From CAWJMN01 sp963844055 (GTDB taxonomy: Bacteria; Planctomycetota; Planctomycetia; Pirellulales; Pirellulaceae): DNA of 64,000 bases. The stretch lies in assembly GCA_963844055.1 (NCBI GenBank), contig CAWJMN010000001.1, forward strand, positions 1,736,001 through 1,800,000, given 5' to 3'. Below, piece by piece: positions 40,901-49,452 of this stretch. The notes beneath the pieces were generated by a model. It saw only the letters and a program-made list of their open reading frames with translations, had not been told where the DNA came from and did no database searches. The translations under genes were made by a program, and so were the position numbers. The stretch's first letter is position 1; each line of letters opens with the position of its first letter.

Positions 40901-42739
40901 ACGGATAGTAGTGATACTCAAGCGGTGGGTGGCAATTCCTATTCATCGACGATGAGTGGCGATGGTCGCTACGTGGTGTTTGCAAGCGATGCCAATAATC
41001 TGGTGGCTGGTGATACCAATGGGGCAACGGATGTCTTTATCAAGGATACCCAAACAGGAGTTTTGGCCCGCGTCAGCACCAATTCGAGCGGAAGTCAAGC
41101 GACCGGGGGTGGTTCATTTGCTCCTGCCGTTAGTTCCGATGGACGGTATGTTGCTTTTTATAGTACGGCCAACAATCTTGTGACCGGCGATACCAATGGT
41201 ATGTCGGACGTGTTTCTAAAGGACCTACAGACGGGCATCGTGCTTCGCGTTAGCACGAATTCTGCGAACGCGCAGTCCACGGACGACTCTTACTTCCCCT
41301 CGATCAGCGCCGATGGTCGCTATGTTGCCTTTTATAGCTACGCCAATAATTTGGTGACGGGTGACAATAATGCCAAGGCCGATGTGTTTGTGAAGGATAC
41401 GCAAACGGGGGTGATTACCCGCGTTAGTACAAATTCTGCCAATGCACAGGCGACAGGAGGGAACTCGTTTGCGCCGGCCTTGAGTGCTGATGGCCGTTAT
41501 GTCGCGTTTGCGAGTGATGCCAATAACCTGATAAGTGGCGACACCAATAGTGCGACCGATGTGTTTGTGAAGGATACACTGCTGGGAACGCTGACACGCG
41601 TTAGTCGCTCGAGCCGAAATGCAGAAGGGAATAATAACTCGTTTGCGCCTTCTTTGAGCAGTGATGGACGGTTTGTGGTGTTTGCGAGCCACGCCAGTAA
41701 CCTTGATTCGGATGATGCCAATACGTTTGCCGATGTCTATCGAGTTTCTCTTGTGTTGGGGGCGGTGGGAACGATTTCTGCGAGCCTTGATGGCGCTGGA
41801 AATCTCTCGCTGCTTGATGTAGATGCGATTGGCAAAGACAATCAGTTAACGATCAAACGTGATGGATCAGGGCGTTTGGTGGTAAGCGACACCAATGAAA
41901 TGTTTGTCGCCGCCCCCAGTGACTGGACGCTTTCCCAAGATCGACGTTCGATCAGCATCCTTGCTAGCGCATTTGCGGGCACGATTTTTGTGAATGGGGC
42001 AGGGGGGAGTGACACGCTAACGCTTGACAGCAGCATCGGCGGGATCCCCGCGACCTCTTTTGATGGTGGCATACCAGGAGCCGCCAACACGTTAAATGTG
42101 GTTGGTTCGCAGGGCGTTAGCCTAAATGCATTATCGAACCTGACAACGATTCACCTCGATGCCTCTTCGGTAAATACCTTGCAGGCGGTCACGAAGGAGA
42201 ATGTGGAGCGCATCTCCTCTGCTTCGGGAGAATTGACCCTTGTGATCCAGCCCGATGATGTAGTGGGCTTTTCAAGTCAGTGGTCATACGGCACACAGTT
42301 AGTGCATAGTGGGAATAAGGTCCATGTGCTGACGGCCAATGCCGTTGCCCTGTTCATCCAAAATGACCGACTACAAAACCCGCTGAATCCTACGGACACC
42401 AATGGTGACGGTGTTGTCTCGCCGGTTGATTCGTTACTTGTGGTCAATGCCCTGAACATGAATGCAGGGGGCCAAGTAAGCAGCGGGGCGTATGATAGCT
42501 TGGGACTTGTCGATGTGAGCGGCGATAACAATATTAGCCCGGTCGATGCCTTGCTGGTGATCAATTGGCTGAATGCTCAAAGCCTATTGGGGGGCGAAGC
42601 GGAGGCAATGGCATCCGGAGTTGAGGACAACGCAAGCGATGTCTCTAGCCAAGAGGATATCGTATTTGGCGATTTGTTCTGGCTGGATGACCTAGCGCCT
42701 CAATCGTCGAAGTTGCTCGGGAAGAGCTGGCCTAAGTAA
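37967..42739 (+). CDS. Giant secreted protein: 21 PD40-like repeats and dockerin end
   Basis: 1590 residues. The N-terminus carries LLFEGLEDRRVM (about 20-31), the planctomycete type of secretion signal ('LE(D/P)RR' motif). Residues about 59-1258 hold 21 repeats of 58-61 residues with the consensus SADGRYVAF-S-ASNLV-GDTNG--DVFVKD-QTG---RVST; the first half matches the PD40 (TolB-like) propeller strand and D-x-N-G could bind calcium. Repeats 7 and 14 end in a longer, different segment (LVSNN...GNAS or GNAA), splitting the array into three sevens. A region of about 230 residues follows without recognised domain. Then come two dockerin-like Ca-binding motifs, DTNGDGVVSPVDSLLVVNALN (near 1475) and DVSGDNNISPVDALLVINWLN (near 1515). 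Probably cell-surface or matrix binding. Confidence 0.92.
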   Translation: MKNKVTVRKSAAKQLRHRKLLFEGLEDRRVMTVDLISRAMPSDPVSTGNNASAIQSASSVSADGRYVAFVSNASNLLQGDTNDCWDVFRKDMQTGAITRISTDSSGSQANSDSYFPSISADGRYIAFQSYATNLVPGDTNTYADIFVKDTQTGSLTRISNGVSNAQANNDSFAPAMSANGRYVAFYSNAGNLVAGDTNVAADIFVKDLQSGTLTRVSTDSSNVQGNGDSFGPAISADGRYVAFESTSSNLTLGDTNSVSDVFLKDTQTGTLKRVSTDSSNVQANLDSTVPAISADGRFVAFQSIASNLVSGDTNGTMDIFLKDVQTGSVTRVSSGTGGDQANSPSYAPSVSADGHYVAFYSSASTLLAGDTNGTADVFLKDTQSGTLVRVSTDGSNGQANFDSYALSINADGRYVTFYSFASNLVSADNNGMADVFLKDVQSSTLTLVSNNFYSTLSASGNASSQNSKVSANGRYVAFASNASNLVSDDTNGKSDVFVKDLQTGTISRVSIDANGTQGNGDAYDPTVSADGRYVVFASDAANLVAGDTNGTADLFVKDMVTGSLTRISTNSSGLQATGGSSNSPALSANGRYVAFVSSADNLVAGDTNGAADVFVKDTLTGAVSRASTDLANVWANGASSAPAISSDGRFVAFASDASNLVSGDVNGVTDVFVKDLQTGVISRVSSDSSSGEANGTSLAPAVSSDGRYVAFVSDATNLVSGDSNGASDVFVKDTVTGGIVRVSTDGSDGQANGSSSAPVMTADGRYVVFASAADNLVAGDTNNARDVFFKDLQTGSITRVSTDAGNVLGNGGSYLPSVSADGRMIVFGSDASNLVSSDSNSESDIFAKDTQTGGLSLVSNNYFATHGVAGNAASDSPKASADGRYVTFASVASNLVPGDTNGVSDIFVRDTQTGTVVRVSTDSGGFQGNGSSTGPSISADGRYVVFQSTAINLVPGDTNGIADIFLKDLQTGSVTRISTDSSDTQAVGGNSYSSTMSGDGRYVVFASDANNLVAGDTNGATDVFIKDTQTGVLARVSTNSSGSQATGGGSFAPAVSSDGRYVAFYSTANNLVTGDTNGMSDVFLKDLQTGIVLRVSTNSANAQSTDDSYFPSISADGRYVAFYSYANNLVTGDNNAKADVFVKDTQTGVITRVSTNSANAQATGGNSFAPALSADGRYVAFASDANNLISGDTNSATDVFVKDTLLGTLTRVSRSSRNAEGNNNSFAPSLSSDGRFVVFASHASNLDSDDANTFADVYRVSLVLGAVGTISASLDGAGNLSLLDVDAIGKDNQLTIKRDGSGRLVVSDTNEMFVAAPSDWTLSQDRRSISILASAFAGTIFVNGAGGSDTLTLDSSIGGIPATSFDGGIPGAANTLNVVGSQGVSLNALSNLTTIHLDASSVNTLQAVTKENVERISSASGELTLVIQPDDVVGFSSQWSYGTQLVHSGNKVHVLTANAVALFIQNDRLQNPLNPTDTNGDGVVSPVDSLLVVNALNMNAGGQVSSGAYDSLGLVDVSGDNNISPVDALLVINWLNAQSLLGGEAEAMASGVEDNASDVSSQEDIVFGDLFWLDDLAPQSSKLLGKSWPK
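38141..41746 (+). repeat. Array of 21 tandem coding repeats, period about 174-183 bases
   Basis: DNA of the giant gene coding for the 21 propeller blades. Units are diverged, so the array is old or under selection; the most stable parts are the GATGG(C/T)CG(C/G)TA(T/C) and GGCGATACCAATGG segments. Blades 7 and 14 are longer. Such arrays are prone to recombination and misassembly. Confidence 0.85.
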
Positions 42740-42755
42740 CTTGCCTCCTATGCAA

Positions 42756-42790
42756 TAAAAAAAGCCGCAGTGCTAAGTAGCACTGCGGCT
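42756..42790 (-). terminator. Bidirectional Rho-independent terminator
   Basis: A perfect 12-base stem (AGCCGCAGTGCT 42763-42774, AGCACTGCGGCT 42779-42790) with a 4-base loop and TTTTTTTATT on the minus-strand side. It lies between the giant gene (ending 42739) and the convergent DUF3500 gene (ending 42819), serving the latter and probably both. Confidence 0.88.
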
Positions 42791-42818
42791 TGGATGGATC
42801 AGGCTAGGCCTTTATCGC

Positions 42819-43859
42819 TTACTTTCCAATGGGAAGTGCGAAGTCGCCACGCATGTCGCGCCATACACAGTGGATGTGGTTGGCAGGGTTGCCAGCGGCA
42901 TCGGGCTGAGTATTGACGAATTCGATAAGGAACGTTGGCCCTTGTACGCGGTAATAGTGGCCAATGCCTGGCTTGGTAGCTCCGGCCCAAGCAAAATGCA
43001 CCTTGGCGAATCCGGCTTCTTTGATTTCCGCTGTACGCTGGCTGGCGACTTCGGCAGGCATTGCCCGCAGGTATTCATCCATCAGGTCTTGCAGGGTCTT
43101 TTGCTGTTCGGCTGTCAGCTTGTCTGAAGGAATGCCGACGGCAGCGTCGGTGGAAGGCTGAGGTTCGCCCGCACCGCGGATTTCCTTAGGGGCAGTGGCG
43201 TCAATGATGCCAACTTTGGCCTGATCGGCATTCAGCGAATTAACCAAGGTAAAGGCGAGTTCTTCTTCCTTGGCTAGGATGCGAGTTCCCTTCTTTACAG
43301 TTGGGTGATAGTCGTCTTTGACTTCGGCCGGATTGGTGGCCATGAACTGAGGGGTCGACGAAACGATCTTGCCGCTATCGACAACAAAGTTGAACGAAAG
43401 GTGATGCCCTTCGATGCTGAGGCCCCAGCGGCCGTCCGACTTTGGTTCGCCAAACAGGGTGAAGTAGTAGCGATGTGGGTCGCGGATGTTCGGGCCCTTG
43501 CCCTTCTCGAGGTGATTGAGAAGGGTCTCGAATTGCATGATCCGAGTTGCTTTGTCATATCCAAGCTCGGATAGGGAGCTCTTGAGAAGGGCATGAGCCA
43601 AGTTGCGTTGCTCTTCGGTCATGTCCTTTACTTGCAAACCCTTGCGGTAGCTCATGGGGATGAAGTGCCATTGGAGCCGCTTTGGTGTGTCGTAGGTGAG
43701 GAGGGTAATCTCACGCTGTTTGGCATCGAGAGAAGCCACGAACTTCTGGGCGGCAGTCGTCATGTCGACGCCGGCCGAGCTGGCCTTGAAGTAGCTCCAG
43801 CTGGTGGGTACTACCACGAGCGCAACAAGCAGAAAAAGAATGAGGATCCGCGATTTCAT
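42819..43859 (-). CDS. DUF3500 family exported protein
   Basis: 346 residues with an N-terminal signal or anchor (MKSRILILFLLVALVVVPTSWS). The DUF3500 pattern follows: FVASLDAKQREITLLTYD, WHFIPMSYRKGLQVKDMTEEQRNLAHALLKSSLSELGYDKA, HRYYFTLFGEPKSDGRWGLSIEGHHLSFNFVV, and the ending NHIHCVWRDMRGDFA. The histidines in GHHLS and IHCVWRD, with acidic residues nearby, may bind a ligand, but the family has no proven function. It lies just upstream (on the minus strand) of its terminator and alone as a transcription unit. Confidence 0.9.
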   Translation of the reverse strand: MKSRILILFLLVALVVVPTSWSYFKASSAGVDMTTAAQKFVASLDAKQREITLLTYDTPKRLQWHFIPMSYRKGLQVKDMTEEQRNLAHALLKSSLSELGYDKATRIMQFETLLNHLEKGKGPNIRDPHRYYFTLFGEPKSDGRWGLSIEGHHLSFNFVVDSGKIVSSTPQFMATNPAEVKDDYHPTVKKGTRILAKEEELAFTLVNSLNADQAKVGIIDATAPKEIRGAGEPQPSTDAAVGIPSDKLTAEQQKTLQDLMDEYLRAMPAEVASQRTAEIKEAGFAKVHFAWAGATKPGIGHYYRVQGPTFLIEFVNTQPDAAGNPANHIHCVWRDMRGDFALPIGK

Positions 43860-43975
43860 AGGTGGGGGCTCTGTAGGAGGGAGGTTGTTGACTGGGTAAG
43901 AGTTTACCTCAAGGCGTGGCGTGCCGCCAGCAAGCGGAATTTGGGAAGGACGAGGTGTTGTTCCCCCTTCAATTA

Positions 43976-44580
43976 CTAGTGCCCATCCCGCTTGGGATCG
44001 CCGGGCAGGTGCTGTTGATCGCGATGGAAGTGGAGTTTTGGAAGGGCCGTGATGAGGGCGGAAAGCCCCTCATCCGTTGCCTTGCCACCATCGAGGTAAA
44101 AGGACTCCAAATGGGTCATTTTCTCTAGATGGACGAGCCCTGCATCGGTGAGTGGAACGTCGATTAGATGCAAGAAACGCAGCTTTTCCATCCGGCCGAT
44201 GTGGGCAATCCCGGCGTCGGTAATTTGAGGGCTGCCCAGCCTAAGGAGTTCTAGCTGCGGCGCGACTTCGACGATCTTTGCCAACCCCTCATCGGTGATT
44301 TGTGAGCTCGGGAGGTTGATGCGGCGAAGTTCCTCCAGGCCGGCGAGGTCGGCAAGTTGTTCATCGGTCACCGGTGTGCGGAGGAGGCGAACTTCGGCCG
44401 ATCTGCCTTGCTGTACTTGGTCAATTTCCTTTTCCCAAGTGGATTCTGGCCTGGGGGTTGGCTTAACGGCGGTCTTCTCGGGCGCGGGAGGGGCGCAGGT
44501 TCGGAGTCGGTACAGCCGGTGGTGGCAAGTAGACCTATTGCGAGCAGTAGTGGGGCAGTTGCCGTCAAGGAGAATCGCAT
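43976..44580 (-). pseudogene. LRR lipoprotein, interrupted by one frameshift
   Basis: The frame from the ATG at 44580 gives a lipoprotein signal (MRFSLTATAPLLLAIGLLATTGC, lipobox ATTGC) and then drifts into proline-arginine nonsense. A second frame gives the body: PPAPEKTAVKPTPRPESTWEKEI, LRRINLPSSQITDEGLAKI, LELLRLGSPQITDAGIAHI, LRFLHLIDVPLTDAGLVHL and LESFYLDGGKATDEGLSAL, four to five RNI-type leucine-rich repeats. Adding one G in the run at 44490-44493 joins them to 201 residues. The RBS is weak. It is either a homopolymer sequencing error or a recent loss of function. The protein would be an outer-membrane- or surface-attached binding lipoprotein. Confidence 0.85.
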
Positions 44581-44641
44581 CCGATGGCATCCATCTTCTA
44601 AGTAAAACGAACTTTTGATCCCGTGCCGCATTCGGCAGTCT

Positions 44642-46918
44642 CTAGCGCATCTTGACGTTTTCGACGAGGCCTTTGGCGTCCAATTCGAACTCATAAGTTC
44701 GATTGCCAATTGTAATCGAAGTGATGTGGCCTTGAGGATTTCGAGTCAACTTCGCTTCGATGCGGTCCAACTGGACATTACCATTTTGGTGCCGGTAGAG
44801 GTAGGTGATGGGCCGATCCATGGAATAGACGTCGGCCATTAGTAGCCATTCATCAAGGCAGCCAGGGGCGCCGCGTTTCAATCGATCGAGCGCAAACTGA
44901 AGCATGTGCTCACTGTCAGTGAAGTACTGGTTGGCGAGCGATGCGATGGATTCCTGGCGTGTTTCTAAGAAGAACGGGATGCCAAAACGTGGTGGTGTGT
45001 AAGTCGTCTCATTACGGCAGACGTTGAGCGTTTGCGACTTGCCGGGGCCCGTGAGCCAATAATCGGCCCAGGCCTTGTTCCAGTTCTTCTCATCACCATC
45101 CCAGAGCTTTTGGGCGGCAAATCGCTTTTTGGTAGCGTCCCAATCAACGCCAATGCCACTAGGTGATTGGAACTTTACATTGGGTCCGGCGATTTTCTGC
45201 ATGTGGTCCCAGTACTTTTGGTTGTATTTGGGGACAGCAGCAAAACGTGTGGCATCGACCCGATGATTGAGTTCATGGGCGAGTACGACACCAAAATAGT
45301 CGTTATCGCGTGGAAGAAAGTCTTTGGGGAAAGGGTTTTCGCTGCTTTTCAGCTTGCCGGATTCGTTGGCAAAGATGTTAACTCCACCGGCGTTTAGTAC
45401 TTCTAGTCGCGGCCCTAGGTATTCTCCGATGGTGATCACTTCGGTGATTGCCGGTACCGAACGGTCCCCGAGGAGTGGCGTTGGGATTTGAGAAAGGTAG
45501 CTATGGAGCGTATTCAGTTGATTGGGGGTGGCACGGCCATTTTCGATGATCAGGGTACCAAACTCGACGAGGATGTCTTGAAGACGCCCTTGAAAGCCGA
45601 TCGTTTCGGCAACGAACTTGCGATGGTCTGTGGCATCGGGATCGCCATTATGGAGCAGCATTAGCATTGCCCAAGTCTGATATGCCAATGAAGGAACGTA
45701 GGGCTCAATCTTCACGTCGTGACTGCCATGCTTTAACCACCGGGCATGGTCGGCAATGTGTTTTATATACCAGTCGCGAATCGTTTGACGCGAAGCAGGT
45801 GTGCTTAAGAAGCCTTGGCAAAGCCGATAGATCCCGTGGTGCAAACCGATCAATTCGGTGCGTAGGGCTTCGTTTTGCTGGAGCGCGGTTCCTAGATCTT
45901 GGGAATGCTCGCGCATGATGGCGGTCATGCGATCGAGGAGTTGTGTGACCGGCACGCCGCGCAGGAAAAACAGCTTGCCATTGCGCCCGCCGGAGACCAT
46001 GTCAAGTGTTCCATCTCCATCAAGGTCACCAAACGTGGGTGTGGCGTCATCGCCAGCAATGGCCCTTAGATCGATTGGCTTGCCCGTCGAAAGGACCGGG
46101 GTGACCTCCGCTGAGATACAGGGGGCATTGGCCTTTGCCATGGAGCAGGCGGCTGGATCGGGGTTAGACATGAGTAACCCGATGGTTCCCCAGTTCATGC
46201 CATAGGCGACATCGACATGCCCATCTTGATTGAGGTCAAATAGGGTGGGATGCACATTGTACGAATAGCTGTGTTCTGACTTGCCGATGTGTAGCGGCAC
46301 GCCCTCAGTGAACAGGGGGCGTTTGGTGGTGCCAACGTTTTGGAAATAGACGATAGGACCCGTGAAGGCACCTGCCACCAAGTCGATATCACCATCGCCA
46401 TCGGCATCGCGAGCATCCATCCGGCCACCACATCCTTTGGGAAGCAATAGTGGCTTTTCACCGGGACCACTCAGTGCCTGATGCTTTTTGAACAGGGGCT
46501 TTGTGGATGACCCTTGATTTTCGAGGAAAGAGATTTGAACGTCGGAATGGGCAACGATTAAATCGGGTTTGCCATCACCTGTAAAATCGCCCAGGCACGC
46601 GGTTGTGAGTTGGTTACCAAGCTGGAGGGGCTGGTCATTCACTGTTACGGGGGCTGGCGGAGCAAACTTCAGCTTTCCTTGATTGCGAACGATCCAGATG
46701 TGTCCATCGCCTCCACCGATTAGGATGTCTTCATTTCCATCCGCATCCCAGTCGACGAGTCGGGTGACGGCATGTTTGCCGAAGTCGTGCGAAGTTCCCG
46801 AAGGTGTGATCTCTACTGGGGGTTCGTAGGTTGTGGTGCCCGCAAGCGTGGCCGCGATTGCCGATTGGCATAGGCCCAGAAACGCGATGGCGAGGCCGCA
46901 GTAGAAGGCAAGTTTCAT
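44642..46918 (-). CDS. FG-GAP/VCBS repeat protein with zincin-like C-terminus
   Basis: 758 residues with a signal peptide (MKLAFYCGLAIAFLGLCQSAIA). From about residue 45 to 325 there are FG-GAP/VCBS-type repeats with Asp-rich calcium loops (DWDADGNEDILIGG, DFTGDGKPDLIVAH, DADGDGDIDLVAG, DLNQDGHVDVAYG, DLDGDGTLDMVSG), a beta-propeller. The C-terminal region holds HELNHRVDATR (about 550), an HExxH zincin motif, and about 110 residues later ESIASLANQYFTDSEH, which could give the third zinc ligand, as in gluzincins or the anthrax lethal factor-related family. The ATG at 46918 precedes the signal peptide. A secreted, surface-binding metallopeptidase is likely but unproven. Confidence 0.8.
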   Translation of the reverse strand: MKLAFYCGLAIAFLGLCQSAIAATLAGTTTYEPPVEITPSGTSHDFGKHAVTRLVDWDADGNEDILIGGGDGHIWIVRNQGKLKFAPPAPVTVNDQPLQLGNQLTTACLGDFTGDGKPDLIVAHSDVQISFLENQGSSTKPLFKKHQALSGPGEKPLLLPKGCGGRMDARDADGDGDIDLVAGAFTGPIVYFQNVGTTKRPLFTEGVPLHIGKSEHSYSYNVHPTLFDLNQDGHVDVAYGMNWGTIGLLMSNPDPAACSMAKANAPCISAEVTPVLSTGKPIDLRAIAGDDATPTFGDLDGDGTLDMVSGGRNGKLFFLRGVPVTQLLDRMTAIMREHSQDLGTALQQNEALRTELIGLHHGIYRLCQGFLSTPASRQTIRDWYIKHIADHARWLKHGSHDVKIEPYVPSLAYQTWAMLMLLHNGDPDATDHRKFVAETIGFQGRLQDILVEFGTLIIENGRATPNQLNTLHSYLSQIPTPLLGDRSVPAITEVITIGEYLGPRLEVLNAGGVNIFANESGKLKSSENPFPKDFLPRDNDYFGVVLAHELNHRVDATRFAAVPKYNQKYWDHMQKIAGPNVKFQSPSGIGVDWDATKKRFAAQKLWDGDEKNWNKAWADYWLTGPGKSQTLNVCRNETTYTPPRFGIPFFLETRQESIASLANQYFTDSEHMLQFALDRLKRGAPGCLDEWLLMADVYSMDRPITYLYRHQNGNVQLDRIEAKLTRNPQGHITSITIGNRTYEFELDAKGLVENVKMR

Positions 46919-47247
46919 AGGTGAAGTTCTTTGGCGTCCGAGCGCACAAAAAGCGTGAAGGAGTATTCGGCCTTCGTCCAGGGGTGGATGGTTATCGGCC
47001 ACCTAGTTTAATCGAGTTTCCTCGGGCGTTGAGTGGGAGGTGCATCCCTTTTTTTATTCTGGTCGGGCTGAATGTGGAAAGCTGGGCTTTGCCGCACTTT
47101 TATGTGTTGGCTTATTGCCGACGGAATGTTACGCCGGCGCACGTGCCATCCTAGAGAAAATAAGAGATGGCAATTGGGAATGTGACCAGAGAGGGCAGCG
47201 GTCACGAAAGAAGGTTGCGATTGTCGCTCAAACATGCCTCCGGCGAG

Positions 47248-47838
47248 TTACACACTGGCAGGTGCATTTGCTTGGTAGTGTCGGTTGATGAAATCGTTTT
47301 GGATCCAGAGCAGCTTGTTGAAAGCTTGAATTGTGGCCAGCCGCGTTTCTGGCGGGATGGGCCATTCGCTAATGGATTGCAGAAGCACTTGGGAGATCGC
47401 TCCCATAAGGGCGTTCATCTGGACCAGAGGCACATCGATTTCTTTGTTGCCGGCCTTGGGGGTATGAATGCGGCCGACCATGTCTAGGTATTGCACCATT
47501 TTTGCATCATAGGCGCGGCCAATGAGCTGGATGAAGTATCGGTTGAGGTGGTCTTTGCGAAACTTGATTTGAGGATGGTCCTGCGAGAGCGAATGTAAAT
47601 CGACTGGTGTCGGGCCATCAAAGCCATGTTGGCGGGGAACGAAATGGCGGGCTGTGGCATCGTAGGAAAGCAGCTTTTGGTAGGTCTTTTCGACGAGCTG
47701 CGGTACGCGTGGGCCAAGGTGTGGTGCGGCCGTCTGAATGAGCTTTACATCATCCGGTCCAAAGCCGATGAAACCGGCAAGGAACTCGTAGCGATAAAGT
47801 GGATCGGTTTCTAGTCGCGATTCGTCGATGGTTTGCAT
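47248..47838 (-). CDS. Protoglobin domain protein
   Basis: A 196-residue single-domain haem protein. The pre-F helix stretch YRYEFLAGFIGFGPDDVKLI is at residues 15-34, the F-region with GRIHTPKAG (123-130) contains the candidate proximal histidine H125, and IDVPLVQMNALMGAISQVLL follows. Length and motifs fit stand-alone protoglobins, which bind O2, CO or NO. It lies 102 bases downstream of the hybrid cluster protein gene on the same strand. The likely role is NO binding or removal, together with Hcp and under the divergent Rrf2 regulator at 49724. Confidence 0.9.
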   Translation of the reverse strand: MQTIDESRLETDPLYRYEFLAGFIGFGPDDVKLIQTAAPHLGPRVPQLVEKTYQKLLSYDATARHFVPRQHGFDGPTPVDLHSLSQDHPQIKFRKDHLNRYFIQLIGRAYDAKMVQYLDMVGRIHTPKAGNKEIDVPLVQMNALMGAISQVLLQSISEWPIPPETRLATIQAFNKLLWIQNDFINRHYQANAPASV

Positions 47839-47890
47839 GATTGGGCAGTGGTGGTGAGTTTACGCAGGTACTCTAGTACCTGTGAGATGG

Positions 47891-47923
47891 TAGGGCAGCG
47901 CCTCGGAAAAAGGCACTGCCCTA
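47891..47923. repeat. Stem-loop between protoglobin and Hcp genes
   Basis: TAGGGCAG (47891-47898) pairs with CTGCCCTA (47916-47923), extended by GCC/GGC with one mismatch, around a loop with five A. There is no T-run on the minus strand, so it is a weak terminator at best; it may set the ratio of the two transcripts. Confidence 0.5.
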
Positions 47924-47939
47924 GTAGACTGCGATGAAA

Positions 47940-49225
47940 TTAACCGGCGATCTGGACCAATTCCAGAGGTGGTTCGGATTCGATCAGCTTGAGGTCGAAC
48001 TTCTCTTGGAGCACCTTGAAGATATTGGGGGAGATGAACGCTGGTGCGACAGGTCCAACACGGATTCCCTTCACATTAAGGGCTAGGAGGGTGAGCAGCA
48101 CTGCGACAGCTTTTTGCTCAAACCAAGAGAGGACGATCTCTAGTGGTAGTTCGTTGACCGTGCAATTGAAGGCTTTGGAGAGTGCCAAAGCAACCTGGAC
48201 CGCTCCGTAGGCATCGTTGCATTGCCCCATATCGAGTAGTCGTGGAATGCCGGCGACTGTCCCGTATTCATGGTTGCGGATACGGTACTTGCCACAGCCC
48301 AAGGTAAGGATGACCGACTGCTGTGGAGATTGCTCAGCAACCTGGGTGTAGTAGTTGCGCCGAGTTCTGCGCCGTCGCAGCCGCCAATGAGGTAAAACCG
48401 CTGGATTTGTCCAGACTTGACCGCTTCGACGACTTTGTCAGCCAAGCTAAGGATCACGCTGTGATGGAAGCCGATCGTTGATTCGCGGACAAAGTTGTCG
48501 GGAAGCGGATCGCATGTCTTGGCCATGGCAATGACTTGTGAAAAATCATCAGTTTTGAGCCGTGTGCCACCTGGGACTGCCGTCACGCGAGTTGTGAACA
48601 GGCGGTCGGCGTAGGTATCGGAAGGGATCAGCACGCAATTGGTAGTAGCGATGATGGGTCCCGAGAACATCGGGAATTCCCATTGCTGGTTCTGCCATGG
48701 TCCGCCAAAGTGTCCTGCTAGGTGAGGATGCTTCTTGAGTTCGGGATAGCTGTGAGCAGGCAGCATCTCGCCATGGGTGTAGACGTTGATTCCCGTACCG
48801 GCCGTCTGTTCCAATAGCGCGGCCAAGTCGACTAGATCATGGCCCGTTACAAGGATTCCCGGGCCGGCGATAGTACCTTCGCGAACGGTGGTGGGCTGGG
48901 GCTTGCCAAACTTTTCGCAGTGCCCCTGATCGAGCATCTCCATGACCCGCAGGTTCTGGCGTCCACACTCCAAAACAAGTTCTAGTAGTGTGGGGATATC
49001 AAAGTTGACGTTCGTCATCGTGGAGAATAACGCCTCCTCAATGAAGGCGTTGACGTTTTCATCCGTCTTTCCAAGGCGACGTGCATGGTTGGCGTAGGCG
49101 GCCATACCTTTGAGACCGTAGAGCAGAATCTCTTGGAGGGACTGCATATCGGGGTCTTTGCCGCACACTCCAATATCGGTGCAGCCGGTTCCATTTTGAG
49201 TCTGTTCGCACTGATTGCAGAACAT
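47940..49225 (-). pseudogene. hcp: Hybrid cluster protein (Hcp, class III), interrupted by one frameshift
   Basis: The N-terminal part (from 49225) has C3, C6, C15 and C21 in MFCNQCEQTQNGTGC and GVCGK, the 4Fe-4S site, then GINVYTHGEMLPAHSYPEL, PIIATTNCVLIPSDTY and FYLIGGCDGAELG, the hybrid cluster ligands. The other frame resumes with NYYTQVAEQSP, LGCGKYRIRNHEYG, GIPRLLDMGQCNDAYGAV and SWFEQKAVAVLLTLLALNVKG. Restoring one G/C near 48360 joins them to 428 residues, the length of the short class III type that lacks about 100 residues of class I. It reduces hydroxylamine or NO, and is paired with protoglobin and Rrf2. Confidence 0.9.
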
Positions 49226-49424
49226 GGCAAGTTCCTTCGTGATGGCAGGAAGTGGAGGGAGAGGGAGCGAAAAGTTTGAGTGAACAACCTTTGGTAAGGG
49301 GACGAGGCAGTTGCTGCGGATGGACCGGTTCGGCGGCGATCGGGGATACCTCGAAAGTGGTGGTCTTGGAGCGGCTTGCGGCCGATCGTTTTTAAGTCAG
49401 CGGCCCAGTTTATCGTTCTGTTGC

Positions 49425-49452
49425 CATTAAATCAAGAATAGACTATCTTTAA
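49425..49452. promoter_or_regulatory. Candidate Rrf2 operator in the hcp-rrf2 gap
   Basis: ATAGACTAT (49438-49446) is a 9-base palindrome, flanked by ATTAAA (49426-49431) and TTTAAT (49448-49453). The AT-rich symmetric pattern between divergent genes resembles sites of NsrR/IscR-like regulators, but does not match a published consensus I can quote. The rest of 49226-49723 has no gene. Confidence 0.35.

Noticed and set aside
38141..41746. CRISPR or non-coding tandem repeat array
   Set aside because: The repeats are diverged, in frame and encode a regular protein motif.
42277..42564. 95-residue minus-strand frame over the dockerin region
   Set aside because: Antisense to the dockerin motifs of the giant gene; no independent support.
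49425..49452. Canonical NsrR binding site
   Set aside because: Only a palindrome and AT-rich arms are visible; they do not match an NsrR consensus closely enough to name it.
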